From Actinomycetes bacterium (GTDB taxonomy: Bacteria; Actinomycetota; Acidimicrobiia; Acidimicrobiales; Microtrichaceae), in the NCBI GenBank assembly GCA_024222295.1, contig JAAEPF010000023.1, forward strand, positions 248,001-312,000: a stretch of 64,000 nt of DNA. Direction: 5' to 3'. This document shows, piece by piece, positions 61,314 through 64,000 of the stretch; positions within the stretch are counted from its first letter, which is position 1; every line of letters begins with the position of its first letter. Position numbers and translations under genes: made by a program. Under the pieces are notes generated by a model, which was not told where the DNA came from, did no database searches, and was given only the letters and a program-made list of their open reading frames with translations.

Positions 61314-61388
61314 CGGTCCCGACGAGATTTGAACTCGCGACCTCCGCCTTGACAGGGCGGCGTGCACTCCAAGCTGCACCACGGGACC
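61314..61388 (-). tRNA. tRNA-Asp (anticodon GTC)
   Basis: A 75-nt cloverleaf with acceptor GGTCCCG/CGGGACC, anticodon loop CTGTCAA between CCGCC and GGCGG, T-arm GAGTTCAAATCTC and discriminator G, an identity element of tRNA-Asp. Encoding a GTC anticodon fits with a gluQ gene in the window, whose product glutamylates queuosine in this tRNA. Confidence 0.94.
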
Positions 61389-61413
61389 AATCCGTGCCAC
61401 CAAAGGGTGGACG

Positions 61414-61486
61414 CACCCCCAACGGGATTCGAACCCGTGTTACCGCCTTGAAAGGGCGGCGTCCTGGGCCGCTGGACGATGGGGGC
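61414..61486 (-). tRNA. tRNA-Glu (anticodon TTC)
   Basis: A 73-nt cloverleaf with acceptor GCCCCCA/TGGGGGT (first pair G-U), anticodon loop CTTTCAA between CCGCC and GGCGG, T-arm GGGTTCGAATCCC and discriminator G. First gene of the tRNA trio when read on the minus strand. Confidence 0.94.
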
Positions 61487-61560
61487 TCGCACCCAATGGG
61501 AGCCGAGTCAACATAGCAGCACACCGGCGGCCTTCCAAAGGACAACAAGGGGCCCGGAGC

Positions 61561-62061
61561 TCAGTTGGCCGAGCCCCCGACGTCGTCGCCGGGTAGGTCC
61601 TCGATGGTCGAGTTGAGGGGCACCACGATCACCTCGAGGAGGTAGCCGAGGTACTCGTACACGGCGTAGGTGTCTGCCATGTCCTCGGCGATGTCAGGCA
61701 TCGCGTGGTCGTTGTCGATTCCGAGCAGCGTGCCGAGAACCAGGCGCATGTCGTTGATCGAGCGCATCCAGGCCATGAGCTCCTCGGCGGTGAGGCTCGT
61801 CGCCCGGAGTGTCTCTCGCAGAGTGGCGATGGCAGCGGTGCGGTTGTCCATCAATTCGGGAGTCGCCAACGCCGCGTAACCCTCGTTGCGCTCCTCATCG
61901 TCCCCGTAGGGGGGAGGGAACAGTCTTGTGAGCAGCGGGCTGTCGCTCTCGAGGAGTGCCTCGAGCTCAGCGCACATGTGCTCGAGCATGTCGAGCACCG
62001 ACGGGTCGAGCTCGATGGAGAAGTCACCTGACGGCTCGCGGCGAATGGGCTGGGGAGGCAT
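61561..62061 (-). CDS. DUF2017 family protein
   Basis: 166 residues from ATG 62059, sharing one base with the clpS stop (TGATG). It is mainly helical and acidic, with DPSVLDMLEHMCAELEALLE, RLFPPPYGDDEERNEGYAAL and SLTAEELMAWMRSINDMRLV. These segments match DUF2017, which is nearly always next to clpS in actinobacteria. The function is unknown; the coupling suggests a role in or regulation of the Clp N-end-rule pathway. Confidence 0.87.
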   Translation of the reverse strand: MPPQPIRREPSGDFSIELDPSVLDMLEHMCAELEALLESDSPLLTRLFPPPYGDDEERNEGYAALATPELMDNRTAAIATLRETLRATSLTAEELMAWMRSINDMRLVLGTLLGIDNDHAMPDIAEDMADTYAVYEYLGYLLEVIVVPLNSTIEDLPGDDVGGSAN

Positions 62062-62351
62062 CAGTCCTGCTGCATCGTGGCCCACAGGCCGTGTTCGTGG
62101 AGGCGGAACACATCGCGCTCCGCTTCGCTGCGCGAACCCGACGAGACGACAGCCTTGCCCTCGTTGTGCACCTGCAGCATCAGCTTGTGGGCCTTGGACT
62201 CGGAGTACCCGAAGAGCTTGCGGAAGACGAACTCCACGTAGCTCATCAGGTTGATCGGGTCGTTCCACACGAGCACGACCCAGGGGGTGGCCACCTGTTC
62301 GGCCATGCCCAGGTCGGGCTCGCGGACCTCCTGCGGGGCGGTCGTGCTCAC
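62061..62351 (-). CDS. clpS: ATP-dependent Clp protease adaptor ClpS
   Basis: 96 residues from GTG 62349. The core [20 protein letters not shown], with Asn-Asp-Pro, and [17 protein letters not shown] with the substrate-pocket His are typical. ClpS hands proteins with N-degron residues to ClpAP or ClpCP. Its start overlaps the ctaA stop by 4 nt (GTGA). Confidence 0.94.
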   Translation of the reverse strand: MSTTAPQEVREPDLGMAEQVATPWVVLVWNDPINLMSYVEFVFRKLFGYSESKAHKLMLQVHNEGKAVVSSGSRSEAERDVFRLHEHGLWATMQQD

Positions 62352-63286
62352 ACTTCGAGACTACCTGCGGGAGTGCGCTCGGACGCCGGGGTGATCCGCC
62401 ACAGCCCCAGCTGGAACCAGGTGGCCGAGATGGCGATGCATGTGGCGCCGACAATGTGGGCGAGCACCAACCAGGCCGGGATGCCGAGTTCGTACTGTGT
62501 GTAGCCGATGGCCCCCTGGGCCACGATCACGCCGAGCAGCACCCGCCCCCGCCGCTGTACCGCAGCAGGCGCGCCGTTGCGGTACAGCCCCACCAGCAGC
62601 ACCACCACGAGCAGGCAGAACAGCCAGGCACTCAGGCTGTGGATGCGTGCCGCGTCGGGGATGGCCACCGAGAACCGCCGTGCAGAGCCGTCTCCGGCAT
62701 GGGGGCCGGAGCCGGTCACCAGAGGCCCCGTGACCGCGAGCACGAGTGCGCCAGCCGCCATCGCAAACCAGCTGAGCCGTACCTCGGCGGGCTTCACCAG
62801 TGCTGTCGCACGGCCGTCGTCGGTCGCGCCCGCGCGCCACACCAGCACGGTGGCGTCGACCACGAGGATCATCGACAACAGGAAGTGGCCCGCCACCGAC
62901 ACCGGGTGCAGGTGTGTCAGCACGGTCACGCCACCGAGCACGATCTGGGCGACCACGCCGGCGACAAGGCCCCATGACAGCCAGACGAGGTCGCGGCGTC
63001 GGGGAGCCAGCATGTAGGACCCGAGCACCGCCGCGGCCACGCCGATGGACACGAGGCCGGTGAACAGTCGGTTGATCTGCTCGACCGCCTGGTTGGGCGT
63101 CGAGATCTCGATGAACTGGCCCGGCTCGCAGTTGGGCCATTCAGAGCAGCCCATCCCCGAGCCCGTCAGGCGCACCGCTGCGCCGCTGACCACGATCGCG
63201 CACAGCAACAGCAATGCGACCACGGCCACGCGCCTGTAGGCGGCCAGGCTCAGGGTTCGCCGGGGTGTGGGGGCGTCGGGCGACAC
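62348..63286 (-). CDS. ctaA: Heme A synthase (COX15/CtaA)
   Basis: 312 residues from GTG 63284. About eight helices are seen, with [38 protein letters not shown] (the extracellular Cys pair), [12 protein letters not shown] (first conserved His is replaced here by an E(Q)INR context typical of CtaA), [13 protein letters not shown] and [10 protein letters not shown]. It oxidises heme O to heme A for cytochrome aa3. The gene is divergent from ctaB, which makes its substrate. Confidence 0.9.
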   Translation of the reverse strand: MSPDAPTPRRTLSLAAYRRVAVVALLLLCAIVVSGAAVRLTGSGMGCSEWPNCEPGQFIEISTPNQAVEQINRLFTGLVSIGVAAAVLGSYMLAPRRRDLVWLSWGLVAGVVAQIVLGGVTVLTHLHPVSVAGHFLLSMILVVDATVLVWRAGATDDGRATALVKPAEVRLSWFAMAAGALVLAVTGPLVTGSGPHAGDGSARRFSVAIPDAARIHSLSAWLFCLLVVVLLVGLYRNGAPAAVQRRGRVLLGVIVAQGAIGYTQYELGIPAWLVLAHIVGATCIAISATWFQLGLWRITPASERTPAGSLEV

Positions 63287-63408
63287 GCCTGAAGCGTACG
63301 GCCGGCCGTTGCCGCAGGGCCATACGCGCCCGTGTGACGCAGGTCCTGTCGGCTGAGCCCTCCCTGTGCTGGCGCTGTGCGCGGCAACCTCCTACTTTTG
63401 TGGCCGTC

Positions 63409-64000
63409 ATGGTCGCCCCGGCACTTCCCGCACGGCAGTCGATCGGCGCCAAGGTCGGTGCGTACATCGCGCTGACCAAGCCGCGGATCATCGAACTGCT
63501 GCTCGTCACAACCGTCCCGGTGATGGTCGTGGCCGAACAGGGCTTCCCGTCGGTCTGGTTGATCGTGGCCACGGTTGTCGGTGGCTCGCTGAGCGCCGGT
63601 GGTGCCAACGCGATCAACATGTACGTCGACCGCGACATAGACGCAGTGATGCAACGCACGCGCAACCGTCCGCTGGTCACCGGCGAGATGACCCCGTCGG
63701 CCGCCCTCGTGTTCGCCATCACGCTCGAGGCAGTTGCCTTCGTGTGGTTGTGGGCGTTCGTGAATCTGCTCTCTGCGGTGCTGGCCCTCGCCGCCTGCCT
63801 CTTCTACGTGTTCATCTACACCCTCTGGCTGAAGCGAACCTCCACCCAGAACATCGTGATCGGGGGAGCGGCAGGCGCCGTGCCCGTGCTCATCGGTTGG
63901 TCCTCGGTGACCAACACCGTGTCGGTGTCGGCGCTGGTGCTGTTCGGGGTCGTGTTCTTCTGGACACCGCCGCACTTCTGGGCACTGGCGATCAAGTACT
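63409..64000 (+). CDS. ctaB: Protoheme IX farnesyltransferase (heme O synthase), 3' end beyond window
   Basis: 197 codons are present before the right edge. From ATG 63409 (GTG 63400 is in frame) the UbiA fold shows [20 protein letters not shown], the Mg/prenyl-PP motif [20 protein letters not shown] followed by RPLVTGEM, and [15 protein letters not shown], specific to heme O synthases. It adds a farnesyl group to heme B. A TACTTT box at 63393-63398 implies a near-leaderless message. The gene runs off the window. Confidence 0.93.
   Translation, partial: MVAPALPARQSIGAKVGAYIALTKPRIIELLLVTTVPVMVVAEQGFPSVWLIVATVVGGSLSAGGANAINMYVDRDIDAVMQRTRNRPLVTGEMTPSAALVFAITLEAVAFVWLWAFVNLLSAVLALAACLFYVFIYTLWLKRTSTQNIVIGGAAGAVPVLIGWSSVTNTVSVSALVLFGVVFFWTPPHFWALAIKY

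Noticed and set aside
61252-61548. 98-codon minus-strand open frame
   Set aside because: It runs across the tRNA genes and is not a protein gene.

Overview
The window is high-GC DNA with tightly packed genes, many GTG starts and frequent 1-8 nt start/stop overlaps. An HspR-type heat-shock operon with HAIR operators, an EtfD-like Fe-S oxidoreductase, a mycothiol-type isomerase fold, a MhuD-like heme monooxygenase and a clpS-DUF2017 pair all point to the Actinomycetota. I infer an aerobic, heterotrophic member of the Acidimicrobiia or a close relative; the sequence shows no species-level marker.

Layout. 1-16100: a branched-chain amino-acid-type substrate-binding lipoprotein (cut by the left edge), a LigC-like DNA ligase, a LOG protein, the beta and epsilon subunits of an acyl-CoA carboxylase, a metallophosphoesterase, an interrupted lipoprotein hydrolase, a class III CoA-transferase, a degenerate GGDEF protein, a threonine aldolase, a MeaA/ethylmalonyl-CoA mutase-type B12 enzyme with a long structured leader, and a LivG/LivF ABC ATPase pair. 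16200-21700: a secreted TAP-like peptidase, an FGGY kinase, a sphingosine-1-phosphate-lyase-like PLP enzyme, a wrecked DUF1801 gene and a YjbR/MmcQ protein. 21700-25050: a small accessory region of three short gene cassettes separated by 3' fragments of tRNA-Gly and ending at an intact tRNA-Gly(CCC). This is the clearest trace of mobile DNA; no integrase remains. 25390-31510: dcd, a DoxX-like protein, etfD, a ParA-like ATPase, gpmA and a glycosyltransferase. 31570-39250: the dnaK-grpE-dnaJ-hspR-SGNH operon followed by clpB, with a perfect HAIR operator before clpB and a degenerate one before dnaK. 40686-57850: a long purine cluster (purA, mhuD-like, purD, purK, purE, purB, purC, purS, purQ, purL, purF, purM) with a few unrelated genes inserted. 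57900-64000: an AttH-like protein, an ACT-domain malic enzyme, three tRNA genes (Phe, Asp, Glu), DUF2017-clpS-ctaA and, divergently, the start of ctaB.

How the genes fit together. Propionyl-CoA carboxylase, the B12 mutase, the CoA-transferase, EtfD and the malic enzyme suggest a metabolism geared to CoA thioesters from fatty and branched-chain acids, returning carbon to the TCA cycle. The purine genes cover the steps from PRPP to AIR and on to SAICAR, plus purA and purB; purN and purH are not here. HspR should repress its own operon and clpB. ctaA and ctaB supply heme A and heme O for cytochrome oxidase.

The observations most worth following are the tRNA-Gly-derived repeat stack, the attenuator-like leader of the mutase gene, the in-frame stop that splits the lipoprotein hydrolase, the DUF1801 remnant, and the heme monooxygenase with a Gly/His-rich insert embedded in the purine operon.
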